Assembly: GCF_016587415.1 (NCBI RefSeq)
Contig: NZ_BNJI01000003.1
Span: forward strand, 62,001 to 126,000
Direction: 5' to 3'
Origin: Ktedonobacter sp. SOSP1-85
GTDB lineage: Bacteria; Chloroflexota; Ktedonobacteria; Ktedonobacterales; Ktedonobacteraceae
DNA: 64,000 nucleotides
In this document: one piece after another, positions 46,935 to 55,343 of the stretch
How the letters are laid out: every line of letters begins with the position of its first letter
How positions within the stretch are numbered: position 1 is the first letter of the stretch
Program-made: the position numbers and the translations under genes
Notes under the pieces: model-generated
The model's input: only the letters and a program-made list of their open reading frames with translations
Databases searched by the model: none
What the model was told of the DNA's origin: nothing

Positions 46935-47948
46935 ATGATGTTTCAACAGATTCTTGTGCCTCTGGACGGATCACCTCTTGCCGAAGGGGCATTACCAGTT
47001 ACAGTGCGGTTGGCACGTATCTCAGGTGGAACGATCACCCTATTGCAGGTAGCCGATGTTTCCTATGCGTATCTCTCATATGGCGTGATGCAGCCTGCTG
47101 CCATGCATGCCATTCTCAATAGTAGTCTCGCTAATGCCAGTAATTACCTTGATGCCTTGCTTCGCCGCCCTGACCTGGCAGGGGTGACGCTCAAGAAGCA
47201 GGTGGTGCTGGGGAATCCAGCAACTGTTATCCTTTCTATGATCAACACACTCTCAGCTGACCTTGTGGTGATGTCCAGTCATGGGTATACAGGGGTGAAA
47301 CGATGGGTGCTAGGTAGCGTCGCAGAGAAGGTGGTTCATCATGCGCCTGTCCCGGTACTCATTCTCCGCGATGAGAAACCTCTGCTCGCTCACCCCAACG
47401 GCGGTGGCGCAAATGGTGTTCGTGCCCTGATCCCATTAGATGCTTCAGCTCGATCTCAGGATGTGATCGCTCCTGCGGCAGCCCTGGTGGCAGCCTTGTC
47501 ATCTCCTGGGCAAGGAGAACTCCACCTCACCCAGATGGTTATGGTGCCAAAAGAGAGCAGCGAAGGGGCAAAAAGCGAGGCGCTGCTGCAAAATGCCAGG
47601 CAGAATCTGCAAGCGACCTGTACATGTATTCGCGAAGGCCTGGTGGCCAACGTTGGCCCCGAGCTCCGCTTCAAACTCACCTGGTCCGTCTCCGTGGAGA
47701 GGGATATCGCGGAAGGGATTGTCCGGGTTGCTGAGGATGGTGAGAGAGCAGAAGATGGCGCCGTCATTGAACCCTGTGATCTCATTGCCATGACAACGCA
47801 TGGGTATAGTGGAATCAAAAAGTGGACGATGGGCAGTATTGCTGGACGTGTGCTTCAAGCAACCAGGCTTCCGTTACTACTGGTGCGCCCGGCGGATATG
47901 ATTAGGAAAGAGCATCTGGAGGAGGAGGGCTACCAGAATAACATGTGA
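46935..47948 (+). CDS. Tandem universal stress protein (UspA x2)
   Basis: About 337 residues; the start is ATG 46935 or 46938, with GAGAGAGGAG just upstream. Domain 1 begins FQQILVPLDGSPLAEGALP and has SSHGYTGVKRWVLGSVAEKV. Domain 2 begins RALIPLDASARSQDVI, where the usual DGS is DAS, and has TTHGYSGIKKWTMGSIAGRV. Both ATP signatures are complete. It is probably co-transcribed with the USP upstream and lies 76 bp before the FAD oxidoreductase. It differs from the neighbour enough that the pair is old, not a fresh duplication. Confidence 0.9.
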   Translation: MMFQQILVPLDGSPLAEGALPVTVRLARISGGTITLLQVADVSYAYLSYGVMQPAAMHAILNSSLANASNYLDALLRRPDLAGVTLKKQVVLGNPATVILSMINTLSADLVVMSSHGYTGVKRWVLGSVAEKVVHHAPVPVLILRDEKPLLAHPNGGGANGVRALIPLDASARSQDVIAPAAALVAALSSPGQGELHLTQMVMVPKESSEGAKSEALLQNARQNLQATCTCIREGLVANVGPELRFKLTWSVSVERDIAEGIVRVAEDGERAEDGAVIEPCDLIAMTTHGYSGIKKWTMGSIAGRVLQATRLPLLLVRPADMIRKEHLEEEGYQNNM

Positions 47949-48024
47949 TATGACCGAGAAACAGGACCTGTGCTTAGAGATGTATGTGTGAGAGCACGAT
48001 CCTATCCTAGAGAGAAAGGGAAGT

Positions 48025-49221
48025 ATGGAGAGAGCACGCCCACAATGCATCTCTCTTGTTGGAAAGGAGCTGGGAATGGTTTACCACACACAGATCAGGA
48101 CGAGTGGCGGACAGGTAGTGATCTCGAACCCTGATACAAAGCTGCTGGATTACTCGCTGCTTGTCCCCATGGCTCCAATACTCCATAACGTCTATGACGA
48201 GCGTATCGCAATTATTGGCTCAGGACCAGTGGGACTCAATGCGGCACATGTCCTGGCGCTTCTGGGATATAGCCAGATCACGATCTTCGAGGAGAAACCG
48301 ACTGCGGGTGGAATGCTCGCCCTCGACATGCCTTCCTTTGGTTTGTCGTCTCAGGCCAGAGAGCAGTTACTTGAGCTCCTCTTGCGACCAGGGGGCGTAC
48401 TTCGCTTACGGACCCGCATTGGACGCGATATCTCGTTTGACGAGATACGCCGGAGCTTTGATGCCGTATTACTGGCAGTCGGCGTGCAACAGCAGGTACC
48501 TATCGATCTGCCAGGCGAAGAGGCGCTGAAAGGTGTGTGCTCCGCGCTGGAGATACTCTCCACCCGGCCTTTCTCCTCACAGGGTGGATGTGCGGGAACG
48601 GTCGTTGTCCTGGGAGGAAGTCGCTATACATTTGACGTCGCTGCTCATGCTGTAGAAGCAGGGGCCAGATCCGTCCACGTGTTCTATCCAGCCCCCCTGT
48701 CGGAACTGCCTGTAACCGCAAGAGAGCAGTTGCTGCGCCCGCATGAGCGCATCTCCATCCACGAGTTCACCATGCCGAAGAGCTTCCTGGGAACGGAAGA
48801 TATGAATGTCTGTGGGATACGTTGTCAGAAGACACGCTGGGTCCGCGACGATCACACTTCGCACCTGGCCTTTGCCCCGGGGCGCGGACGGTGCTATCCC
48901 GTCGAAGCGGTAATTGTCGCCATTGGCGAGGCTCCCGATCTGTCATTTCTCCCTCGCGGACTGACCATAGCAACGACATGTGGTGAGGAGCTGCGACTGA
49001 CAGACCCCTTTACGACGCTCATGCCAGGTGTCTTTGCCGCGGGAGATGTCGTCCATAGCCTGGAGTCGTTGGAGGAGGCCTTGCGGGAAGGACGCGATGT
49101 GGGACTACAGATCCATCGCTATCTCAGGCAGCAGAAGCACAGCCATGTAGAGGGGAGTGACAACCCTGGGAGAGGGAATGTTCCTTGGGCTGAACCCGCC
49201 TCAAATGAGGCAACCCACTAA
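48025..49221 (+). CDS. FAD/NAD(P)-binding oxidoreductase (GltD-like core)
   Basis: A 398-residue flavoprotein. The FAD site is IAIIGSGPVGLNAAHVLALLGY, followed by FEEKPTAGGMLALDMPSF as in the GltD / NADPH-dependent glutamate synthase small subunit family. The second dinucleotide site is weak: VVVLGGSRYTFDVAAHA, where GltD has GGGNxAxD. A final VFAAGDVV ... EALREGRDVGLQI is the GD signature for the flavin. The N-terminal two-[4Fe-4S] domain of GltD/NfnB is absent. It is convergent with the hydrogenase operon, with a shared terminator between them; a role in moving electrons between NAD(P)H and another carrier is plausible but unproven. Confidence 0.75.
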   Translation: MERARPQCISLVGKELGMVYHTQIRTSGGQVVISNPDTKLLDYSLLVPMAPILHNVYDERIAIIGSGPVGLNAAHVLALLGYSQITIFEEKPTAGGMLALDMPSFGLSSQAREQLLELLLRPGGVLRLRTRIGRDISFDEIRRSFDAVLLAVGVQQQVPIDLPGEEALKGVCSALEILSTRPFSSQGGCAGTVVVLGGSRYTFDVAAHAVEAGARSVHVFYPAPLSELPVTAREQLLRPHERISIHEFTMPKSFLGTEDMNVCGIRCQKTRWVRDDHTSHLAFAPGRGRCYPVEAVIVAIGEAPDLSFLPRGLTIATTCGEELRLTDPFTTLMPGVFAAGDVVHSLESLEEALREGRDVGLQIHRYLRQQKHSHVEGSDNPGRGNVPWAEPASNEATH

Positions 49222-49227
49222 CATGTG

Positions 49228-49293
49228 AAAACGAGCGGGTGGTCGCAACCGAGTTTGAGAAAGAATGCTCAGTTGCAGCCATCCGCTCGTTTT
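49228..49293. terminator. Bidirectional rho-independent terminator
   Basis: AAAACGAGCGGGTGG (49228-49242) pairs with CCATCCGCTCGTTTT (49279-49293) with one G-T pair, plus an inner GCAAC/GTTGC stem. The A and T tracts on the two sides make it work for both the FAD oxidoreductase and the hydrogenase operon. Confidence 0.8.
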
Positions 49294-49333
49294 TTACGTG
49301 CCATCTATGCATGTCGACTTTATCACATAGCGC

Positions 49334-49861
49334 TTACAGCGTGTCTCGTAGCAGTTCGTGGAGCTTGCGCTCCAGCGACTGGAGCAGGATCGGCATCGCA
49401 TGCGCTACGGCCGGGGTAAGCCGGTGTCCCGGCTCAAAGCAGGCTCCTTCGATGCCATAGAGCAGGAGCATTTCTGGCAAGCACTGGAGGATCTGGGCCA
49501 GTTCCAGCGCTTCGGGCAGACCAAAGGTATGGCTGGAGTAGGAAGAGGCAGAGCGACAAGGCAGGGGATGCGTGCACAGGTTCCAGGAATACAGCGTTCC
49601 TGGAGGAGCGCCGGTTACCACGGCATCAATCACAATCGCGCTGCTGGTCCCTTCCCAGGCCTCCAGCAACGCGGTCCCCTCGCCGCTACTTTCCAGGATC
49701 TGGGTGTGAGGCCATGAGTGCTGGCGCAGATCTCTGACGATGAGAAGTCCCAGTCCATCGTCACTGCGGTCCTCGTTCCCAATACCAATAACGCTGAGCG
49801 CTGGCTGCTGGAATTGCTCTGTTGCTCTACCCGGGCCTGATTTCCTGTTCATGGCGCACAC
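49334..49861 (-). CDS. [NiFe]-hydrogenase maturation protease
   Basis: A 175-residue endopeptidase of the HyaD/HybD/HycI family that removes the C-terminal peptide of the large subunit after nickel insertion. The family motifs are seen as VIGIGNEDRSDDGLGL (nickel-sensing Glu/Asp region), IVIDAVVTGAPPGTLY, the SSHTFGLPEAL His-containing motif and LLYGIEGACFEPGHRLTP. It is cytosolic. It is the last gene of the hydrogenase operon, starting 6 bp after the large-subunit stop, which supports a dedicated role. An alternative Met three residues in (MNRKSG) is possible. Confidence 0.88.
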   Translation of the reverse strand: MCAMNRKSGPGRATEQFQQPALSVIGIGNEDRSDDGLGLLIVRDLRQHSWPHTQILESSGEGTALLEAWEGTSSAIVIDAVVTGAPPGTLYSWNLCTHPLPCRSASSYSSHTFGLPEALELAQILQCLPEMLLLYGIEGACFEPGHRLTPAVAHAMPILLQSLERKLHELLRDTL

Positions 49862-49867
49862 CAGGGA

Positions 49868-51154
49868 TCATCTCTCAATGGTGAGTTTAAGGAAGTGGGT
49901 CGCGCACGAGATACAGGGGTCGTAGTTCCGCACCATCTGTTCACAGCGTTGCAGGAGCTGGTCGCCAGGAGCGTTCAGGACCTGAGGGATGTAGCGGCGA
50001 AGATCCTCTTCGATCATCTTCTGGTTTTGTGAAGTGGGGGGAATGATTTTTGCCTTCAGAATCAAACCCTCCTCATCAAGCTGGTAGTGATGATAGAGGA
50101 TGCCCCGCGGTGCTTCGGTGATGCTCCATCCTTCAGAGGCGCGTGGGACAACTTCGATGGCCGCGCGATCAGGTGGCTCGTATTGCTCAATCAGCCGCAA
50201 GGCTTCATGGCAGGCATAGAGCACCTCAAGGCTACGCACGATAATGCTGCGGAAGGGATTGCGACAGATAGGCCCTAGCCCCGCGCCCCTGGCCTCTTCC
50301 TGGATGAGTTCAGGGAACTGGTCAAAGTTGAGGGTATAGCGAGCCAGGGGGCCCACACAGTAGGGGCCAATACCCTTATGCACCGCGTGTAGCGCGTGCG
50401 AGTAGGGGACCTGCTCTTCGATGAAGTGCTGCTCAAACTCCCGCGCATTCAGCGATACCCCCCTGGTCGTGGTCAGCCGCCCCTCATCCAGAGGATATTC
50501 GTGCGCGGGACAGAGGGCAACGAACTCATACGCCTGCTCAAAATCAGGATAGGGAAATTGAGCGGTCCAGCGCACTGTCTCTAAGGCCGCCTGGCGAGCC
50601 CATTTTACTTGTTCCGCTAGCGGAGCGAGGTCCCGCCTGGAGGGGAGTTTGTAGAAGCCACCCACGCGTACATTGATGGGATGGACCTCGCGTCCCCCGA
50701 TACAGGCAATGATGGCGTTCCCGGCTTTCTTGAGTTGTAGTCCCCGGCGAACCACCTCGGGATAATCCTTCGCCATCTGAATACTGTCGGGATATCCTAA
50801 AAAGTCGGGGGCATGCAAGAAGAAGATATGCAGGGCATGGCTGGATATCCATTCGCCACAGTAGAGCAAACGACGCAGCAGGCGAAGCTGGCCTTCTACT
50901 TTGATCCCCAACGCGTCTTCCATCGCGTGGACAGCGCTCATCTGGTAGGCGATAGGGCAGATGCCGCAGATGCGCGCCGTGATGTCGGGGGCTTCGCTAT
51001 AGGCCCGGCCTCGTAACAGCGCTTCAAAAAAGCGCGGTGGCTCAAAGATCTTCAATTTGACATCGGTGACCTGGCTGCCTTTTACCTGAACATGGAGCGC
51101 GCCCTCGCCCTCCACGCGAGCCAGGTAGTCGACGTTATAGGTTTTGCTGTTCAT
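49868..51154 (-). CDS. Group 3b [NiFe]-hydrogenase large (alpha) subunit
   Basis: About 428 residues started at ATG 51154 (MNSKTYNVDYLARVEGEG). The four nickel ligands are intact: the L1 motif RICGIC with Cys 63 and Cys 66, and the L2 motif DPCISCATH with Cys 414 and Cys 417, His 420. Eight residues (FLKLTIER) follow the His; this short tail is what the maturation protease would trim. The overall length and VEGEGALHVQVKG start match the soluble, cytosolic NADP-linked group 3b (sulfhydrogenase-type) enzymes, which couple H2 and NADP(H). Its start overlaps the small subunit stop by 20 bp, implying translational coupling. Confidence 0.92.
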   Translation of the reverse strand: MNSKTYNVDYLARVEGEGALHVQVKGSQVTDVKLKIFEPPRFFEALLRGRAYSEAPDITARICGICPIAYQMSAVHAMEDALGIKVEGQLRLLRRLLYCGEWISSHALHIFFLHAPDFLGYPDSIQMAKDYPEVVRRGLQLKKAGNAIIACIGGREVHPINVRVGGFYKLPSRRDLAPLAEQVKWARQAALETVRWTAQFPYPDFEQAYEFVALCPAHEYPLDEGRLTTTRGVSLNAREFEQHFIEEQVPYSHALHAVHKGIGPYCVGPLARYTLNFDQFPELIQEEARGAGLGPICRNPFRSIIVRSLEVLYACHEALRLIEQYEPPDRAAIEVVPRASEGWSITEAPRGILYHHYQLDEEGLILKAKIIPPTSQNQKMIEEDLRRYIPQVLNAPGDQLLQRCEQMVRNYDPCISCATHFLKLTIER

Positions 51155-51923
51155 ATGTCTCACTCTCCCGGCGGAAGGCCTCAGCATACGCATTCACGCC
51201 TCGCAATACACGCACGACCTCCTGCCTGCGGAGTCCACACTGGCACAACTGCGCGCTGAGGGCCGCCATGTTTGGCGTCTCTTTGGGTCCATAGCAACCA
51301 TAGCAGCCACGGTTATAGGCTGGGCAGATCGCGCCACAGCCCGCGTGCGTGACCGGTCCCAGACACGGCGTGCCTTGCGCGACCATCACGCAGACCGTCC
51401 CCCTGCGTTTACACTCCATGCAGACACTGTACGCGGGGATGTTGGGCTTGCGACCATGCAGATAGGCGCTGATTACCTCCAAAAGCTGCTGCTTATTAAT
51501 GGGACAGCCAGAGAGTTCGAAATCGACCCGGACATGGCTGGCAATGGGAGTCGAGGTCTGAAGCGTCTCAATATAGTTTGGAGAGGCATAGACCAGCGCC
51601 AGGTACTCCTGGCTATCTTGAAAGTTCCGCAGCGCCTGAATGCCACCCGCCGTCGCGCACGCACCAATGGTGACCAGGTACTTCGAGGCACGGCGGACAT
51701 GCTGGATACGCTCCAGGTCATGGGGCGTCGAAATGGAGCCTTCCACGAGTGAGAGATCGTAGGGGCCTGGCTGGATAGCCTGGGAGGCTTCGAGGAAATA
51801 GGCGATCTCGATCTCGCCCGCCAATGTTAAGAGCTCATCCTCGCAATCAAGCAGACTCAACTGGCAGCCATCGCAGGAGGCGAATTTCCAGACCGCGAGT
51901 TTGGGCTTATGGGTCGCACTCAT
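51135..51923 (-). CDS. Group 3b [NiFe]-hydrogenase small (delta) subunit
   Basis: 262 residues started at ATG 51923 (MSATHKPKLAVWKFASCDGC). The proximal cluster is set by Cys 17 and Cys 20 (ASCDGCQ) with GACATAGGIQ and the later GCPIN Cys. C-terminal Cys clusters (SVCMECKRRGTVCV, GTPCLGPVTHAGCGAICPAYNRGC, GCYGP) hold further [4Fe-4S] centres that pass electrons from the Ni-Fe site to the gamma subunit. There is no Tat signal, so the enzyme is cytosolic. It starts right at the gamma-subunit stop (51925) and overlaps the large subunit start. Confidence 0.92.
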   Translation of the reverse strand: MSATHKPKLAVWKFASCDGCQLSLLDCEDELLTLAGEIEIAYFLEASQAIQPGPYDLSLVEGSISTPHDLERIQHVRRASKYLVTIGACATAGGIQALRNFQDSQEYLALVYASPNYIETLQTSTPIASHVRVDFELSGCPINKQQLLEVISAYLHGRKPNIPAYSVCMECKRRGTVCVMVAQGTPCLGPVTHAGCGAICPAYNRGCYGCYGPKETPNMAALSAQLCQCGLRRQEVVRVLRGVNAYAEAFRRESETYEQQNL

Positions 51924-51924
51924 C

Positions 51925-52767
51925 TCAGACCTCCCGCACATTCAACAGATGCTGGACACGGTGATACGGAAAAATCGGACCATCTTTACAGACAAAGTAG
52001 GGCGCGAACTGGCAGTGACCACACCAGCCCGTGGCGCACTGCATATTGCGCTCTAAGGAGACATAGATCTGCTCCGGGGTCAGGCCGCGCTTTGCGAGCT
52101 CAAGTGCGGAAAAACGCATCATAATCTCTGGCCCGCAGAGAAAGGCCAGCGTGTTGGAGGGATCACATGCCACGCGGGGAATGATGCGCGTTACCACGCC
52201 GACGTTGCCGCGCCAGTCTCCGGGCGCGGCATCTACCGTGACCTTGATCTCGAAATCAAAGCGGGTTCGCCAGCGCGCGAGTTCGCGGGCATACAGGACA
52301 TCGGCGGGTGTACGTGCTCCATAGATCAGGGTCATACGCCCATACTTTGCGCGCTGCTCCGCGACCTGGTAGAGCACAGGTCGCAAGGGTGCGAGTCCCA
52401 GGCCGCCTGCGATGATGAGAATATCTTTGCCCTCAGCCTGTTCTAGGGGCCAGTGGCTGCCGAAGGGACCACGCACGCCAAGTGTCTCACCTGCCTTGAG
52501 CTGGCAGAGCGCCCGGGAGACGGCCCCAACCGTGCGTATGGTGTGAAGCAGGGGCCTCGCTCTCAAGGGATGCCCGCTGATCGAAACAGGAATTTCGCCC
52601 GCGCCAAAGATGTAGAGCATATTGAATTGCCCGGTGGCGAAGGACGGAATTTCACCACCATCTACGGGCTCGAGAGCAAGCGAAACGGTATCGCGTATTT
52701 CATGCCAGCGCCGCCGCACCTGGTACAGCCGGGGGAGCGTGACTTGTGTCTGAGCGGGCTCCATCAT
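51925..52767 (-). CDS. Hydrogenase gamma subunit, FAD/NAD(P)-binding
   Basis: A 280-residue ferredoxin-NADP reductase-like subunit. The FAD domain has FATGQFNMLYIFGAGEIPVSIS and HTIRTVGAVSRAL (the R-x-Y-S equivalent is altered). The NAD(P) domain has IIAGGLGLAPLRPVL, then LIYGARTPADVLY and FLCGPEIMMRF. The C terminus binds a [2Fe-2S] cluster through Cys 244, 249, 252 and 260 (CATGWCGHCQFAPYFVC). It takes electrons from the small subunit and reduces NADP+, or runs in reverse to make H2. It ends 2 bp before the small-subunit start. PyrK/HydG is the nearest family. Confidence 0.9.
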   Translation of the reverse strand: MMEPAQTQVTLPRLYQVRRRWHEIRDTVSLALEPVDGGEIPSFATGQFNMLYIFGAGEIPVSISGHPLRARPLLHTIRTVGAVSRALCQLKAGETLGVRGPFGSHWPLEQAEGKDILIIAGGLGLAPLRPVLYQVAEQRAKYGRMTLIYGARTPADVLYARELARWRTRFDFEIKVTVDAAPGDWRGNVGVVTRIIPRVACDPSNTLAFLCGPEIMMRFSALELAKRGLTPEQIYVSLERNMQCATGWCGHCQFAPYFVCKDGPIFPYHRVQHLLNVREV

Positions 52768-52771
52768 TCCC

Positions 52772-53239
52772 TCACCCCTGTGGGTTATAGATGTCGAGTA
52801 ATTGCATGCGTGTGACTTGTAAGCGCTCGATCAGGATTTGCGTAAAGCGCGTCATCAATTCATAGCCAAACAGGTGGTCTTGCTTGGCTTGCATACGCAG
52901 AAATGTTCCATCGATCTCAATGGCATGTGTTGGCAGAAGCGCTCGCGCATCAAAATGCCAGATATAGGGTGAGAAGAGCCAGGACCAACCAAGCACCTCA
53001 CCAGACTCCAGGGTATCGATCAACAAGGGGCCGCGTGGTGCGGCGCTTATCTCCAGCGCGACTTTGCCCGAGCTCAGAAGATAGAACTGGGACGCAGGTT
53101 CCCCCGCATGAAAAATGTAGGTTCCAGCATCAAAGCTCGTTTCAACCGCGCATTCATAGAGCAGGCGCCTGTAGCGGGGAGCGATGCCGATAAAGAACGG
53201 ATGGGCGTTAATGGCTGCTTCAAGGGGTGGGGTGCTCAT
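52772..53239 (-). CDS. Cyclic-nucleotide-binding-domain protein without HTH
   Basis: 155 residues when started at ATG 53239, which has AAGGAGA upstream and overlaps the end of the beta-subunit gene by 20 bp. A single cNMP-binding beta roll is visible: FDAGTYIFHAGEPASQFYLLSSGKVALEI, then LIDTLESGEVLGWSWLF and DARALLPTHAIEIDG. The phosphate-binding loop GEVLGW is close to GExxGE but has Trp where Glu is normal, so cAMP binding is uncertain. A C-terminal helix follows, but the HTH of Crp/Fnr regulators is absent. It lies inside the hydrogenase operon and may gate or anchor the enzyme. Confidence 0.85.
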   Translation of the reverse strand: MSTPPLEAAINAHPFFIGIAPRYRRLLYECAVETSFDAGTYIFHAGEPASQFYLLSSGKVALEISAAPRGPLLIDTLESGEVLGWSWLFSPYIWHFDARALLPTHAIEIDGTFLRMQAKQDHLFGYELMTRFTQILIERLQVTRMQLLDIYNPQG

Positions 53240-54398
53240 AATCCTCGTCTCCTTTCCGGACAAAGGAATCACTCGCGCGTATGGCGCGAACCTCTGCTGT
53301 AATATCGATGCCGACTGGGCACCAGGTAATGCAGCGCCCACATCCGACGCATCCTGAGCTCCCGAACTGATCAATCCATGTCCCCAGCTTATGCGTCATC
53401 CACTGACGATAGCGGGATTTCGCGGACGAGCGCACGCTCCCACCGTGCAAATAGGAGAAGTCCTGGGAAAAGCAAGAATCCCAGGTGCGCCAGCGCTCGG
53501 CCTGTGTTCCAGTGACATCTGTCGTGTCTTCTACCGAGGTACAAAAACACGTGGGGCAGACCATGGTGCAGTTGCCACAGGTCAGGCAGCGCGTGGCGAC
53601 ATTCTCCCATTGCGGGTGCTCAAGGTTGCGAGAGAGCAGATCCTTGATATCAGTGGTATCCATGGTCTTGCCCATTTGCTGACTGGCCTGCTCCGTAAGA
53701 GCGTAGGCTTGCTGGATTGCCTCCTCGCTTGCCTCTACATGGTCAATCGCCTCGAGGAGCTCTGCCCCAAGCGCGGTTCCCGTTTCCGCGACAAAATAAT
53801 GGCGGGGTGGCGTTAGCACTTCGGTGAGCGCCAGGTCAAAGCCATGGCTCGCCCGGGGACCGGTTTGCATCGAGGTACAGAAGCAGGTGCCGCCCGCCTG
53901 GCCACACTGCACCGCGATAATGCAAATGTTGTTGCGCCGTTCCTGGTAAGCGGGATCAACATACCTGTCTCCCAGGAAGACGCGGTCCTGAATGAAAATG
54001 GCATGCAAATCGCAGGAGCGTACGCCGATAAAGGCCCGCTTAGGCACTTCTGACAGTTCAGGGGTGATCTGAAAACTCGTTCCCGTGTGTTCGCGCCTGG
54101 CACGCCAGAGACGGAGTACGGGAGGATGCAGGAAACGCTTCCATGAATGAGGCCCTACATTGTAGCCAAAGAGCGCCTCGTCATCACGCTTTTTTAAGCG
54201 ATAATAGCCCTCACGCTGCTCATCGGTATAGCCAATAGGAAGATCATCTACGGAAGTAATCACATCGTACATGATGGCACAGTCACGTACCGTTGGTCCG
54301 ATAAGCTGATAGCCATGGGTTGAGAGCACTTCAAACAATTGCTGGATATGCTGACGCTCTACCACGGCATAGGTCCTGGTTATTGAAGCGGCAGTCAT
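53220..54398 (-). CDS. Hydrogenase beta subunit, 2[4Fe-4S] electron-transfer
   Basis: About 392 residues started at ATG 54398. It is the sulfhydrogenase beta-subunit type, first gene of the operon. The N-terminal two thirds hold FIGVRSCDLHAI and GTCFCTSM. The C-terminal third has two ferredoxin-type Cys blocks: CLTCGNCTMVCPTCFC and CVGCGRCITWCPVGID, each for one [4Fe-4S] cluster. It is cytosolic and passes electrons between the NAD(P)-reducing gamma subunit and other carriers. The next gene overlaps it by 20 bp. The operon order beta, cNMP protein, gamma, delta, alpha, protease is complete. Confidence 0.9.
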   Translation of the reverse strand: MTAASITRTYAVVERQHIQQLFEVLSTHGYQLIGPTVRDCAIMYDVITSVDDLPIGYTDEQREGYYRLKKRDDEALFGYNVGPHSWKRFLHPPVLRLWRARREHTGTSFQITPELSEVPKRAFIGVRSCDLHAIFIQDRVFLGDRYVDPAYQERRNNICIIAVQCGQAGGTCFCTSMQTGPRASHGFDLALTEVLTPPRHYFVAETGTALGAELLEAIDHVEASEEAIQQAYALTEQASQQMGKTMDTTDIKDLLSRNLEHPQWENVATRCLTCGNCTMVCPTCFCTSVEDTTDVTGTQAERWRTWDSCFSQDFSYLHGGSVRSSAKSRYRQWMTHKLGTWIDQFGSSGCVGCGRCITWCPVGIDITAEVRAIRASDSFVRKGDEDYEHPTP

Positions 54399-54769
54399 CG
54401 TTGATAGATCCTTTCTGTTCTTTGGGAGATGCAATCAACCAACACGTTCATGCTCTTCATCTCCTGACGATTCAGCTATTCCTAATGCCATTCCTCTCAG
54501 GTATATATGATGTTCTCAGATAATTTCAATATAGTCACACAAGAAAACCTTCACATCACGAAAAGCACACAATGCCTCGTTCCCTTTGTACCATGGAGTC
54601 GAGAGCATAGGGTAGAAGCGTGAAGGCATTGTGAATACAAGCAAAGCACTGGTGATGGTTTTGTAATATTCATAGGATATTGTTGCTATGATGAATAGGA
54701 AGCTTTGTTCTTGACTGCGACAAATCTTTTTTCCGAGATATAGATTGTGAAGCAAAGGAGGTGACGGTT
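54399..54769. promoter_or_regulatory. Divergent promoter region of hydrogenase operon and USP-like gene
   Basis: About 370 bp, clearly AT-richer than its neighbours between 54470 and 54760. It must hold the hydrogenase promoter (minus) and the USP-like promoter (plus). I searched by eye for a DosR-like or Fnr-like palindrome and found none that convinced me; a TTGTGTGAC-like half site lies near 54531-54543 on the minus strand. Confidence 0.45.
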
Positions 54770-55327
54770 ATGGGTAGCCGTTTTCTATTGCCCTTCGTAG
54801 AAGATATAGACCTGGAGGCACTGAACAAGGCGGCACGCTTTGCGCGCAAACACAGAGCGGTCTTGACCCCTCTTGCTTTGCTTCCTCTCTCAGAACAACA
54901 ATGGGCAGAGGGTCCACGCCTCGAACTGATTGAGCAGGCGAATGACTTTCTTGAAGCCATACGCTGTCAAGCTGCGCAAGTAAGGGTCGCTATAGAGCCA
55001 TGCGCCATAGAAACGCGAGATGCGGCGCGTAGCATTCAGATCTTTGCGCAAGAAATGATGTGTGACAAGATCCTCCTCTTTATCCGCGAGAGTAGGACTG
55101 TCTTACTCCCACGACCCATCGCGCAGCAGGTATTGGATGAGGTTACCAGTTCCCTCTGCCTTTTCCGCCTGGAAGAGCGGCCTGGAATGAAACTAGTACA
55201 AAAACTGATGCACTGGATGTCCAACCTTCTCTATCCTGAAGCAGAGGAGCACCAAACGTTGCCAGGAACAACGGAAAATAGGTTGAGAAGTTTGACACAT
55301 GTCGACCATGCGCCCCATGAGCAATAA
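54770..55327 (+). CDS. USP-like hypothetical protein
   Basis: About 185 residues when started at ATG 54770, with AAAGGAGG 9 bp upstream; GTG 54761 is also in frame. The first ~140 residues follow a USP-like alternation: SRFLLPFVEDIDLEALNKAARFA, then AVLTPLALLPL, then VRVAIEPCAIETRDAARSIQIFAQEMMCDKILLFI. But the opening LVPLDGS and the ATP-binding G-x2-G-x9-G-S signature are missing. It may be a single-domain USP relative that no longer binds ATP. It is transcribed away from the hydrogenase operon. The function is inferred from fold and position only. Confidence 0.55.
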   Translation: MGSRFLLPFVEDIDLEALNKAARFARKHRAVLTPLALLPLSEQQWAEGPRLELIEQANDFLEAIRCQAAQVRVAIEPCAIETRDAARSIQIFAQEMMCDKILLFIRESRTVLLPRPIAQQVLDEVTSSLCLFRLEERPGMKLVQKLMHWMSNLLYPEAEEHQTLPGTTENRLRSLTHVDHAPHEQ

Positions 55328-55343
55328 AAGTAACTAGTGCTGG

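Noticed and set aside
54399..54769. DosR-like palindromic box upstream of the hydrogenase operon
   Set aside because: I looked for a GGGACT/AGTCCC-type palindrome in this region and found none; the dormancy comparison therefore rests on gene content only.
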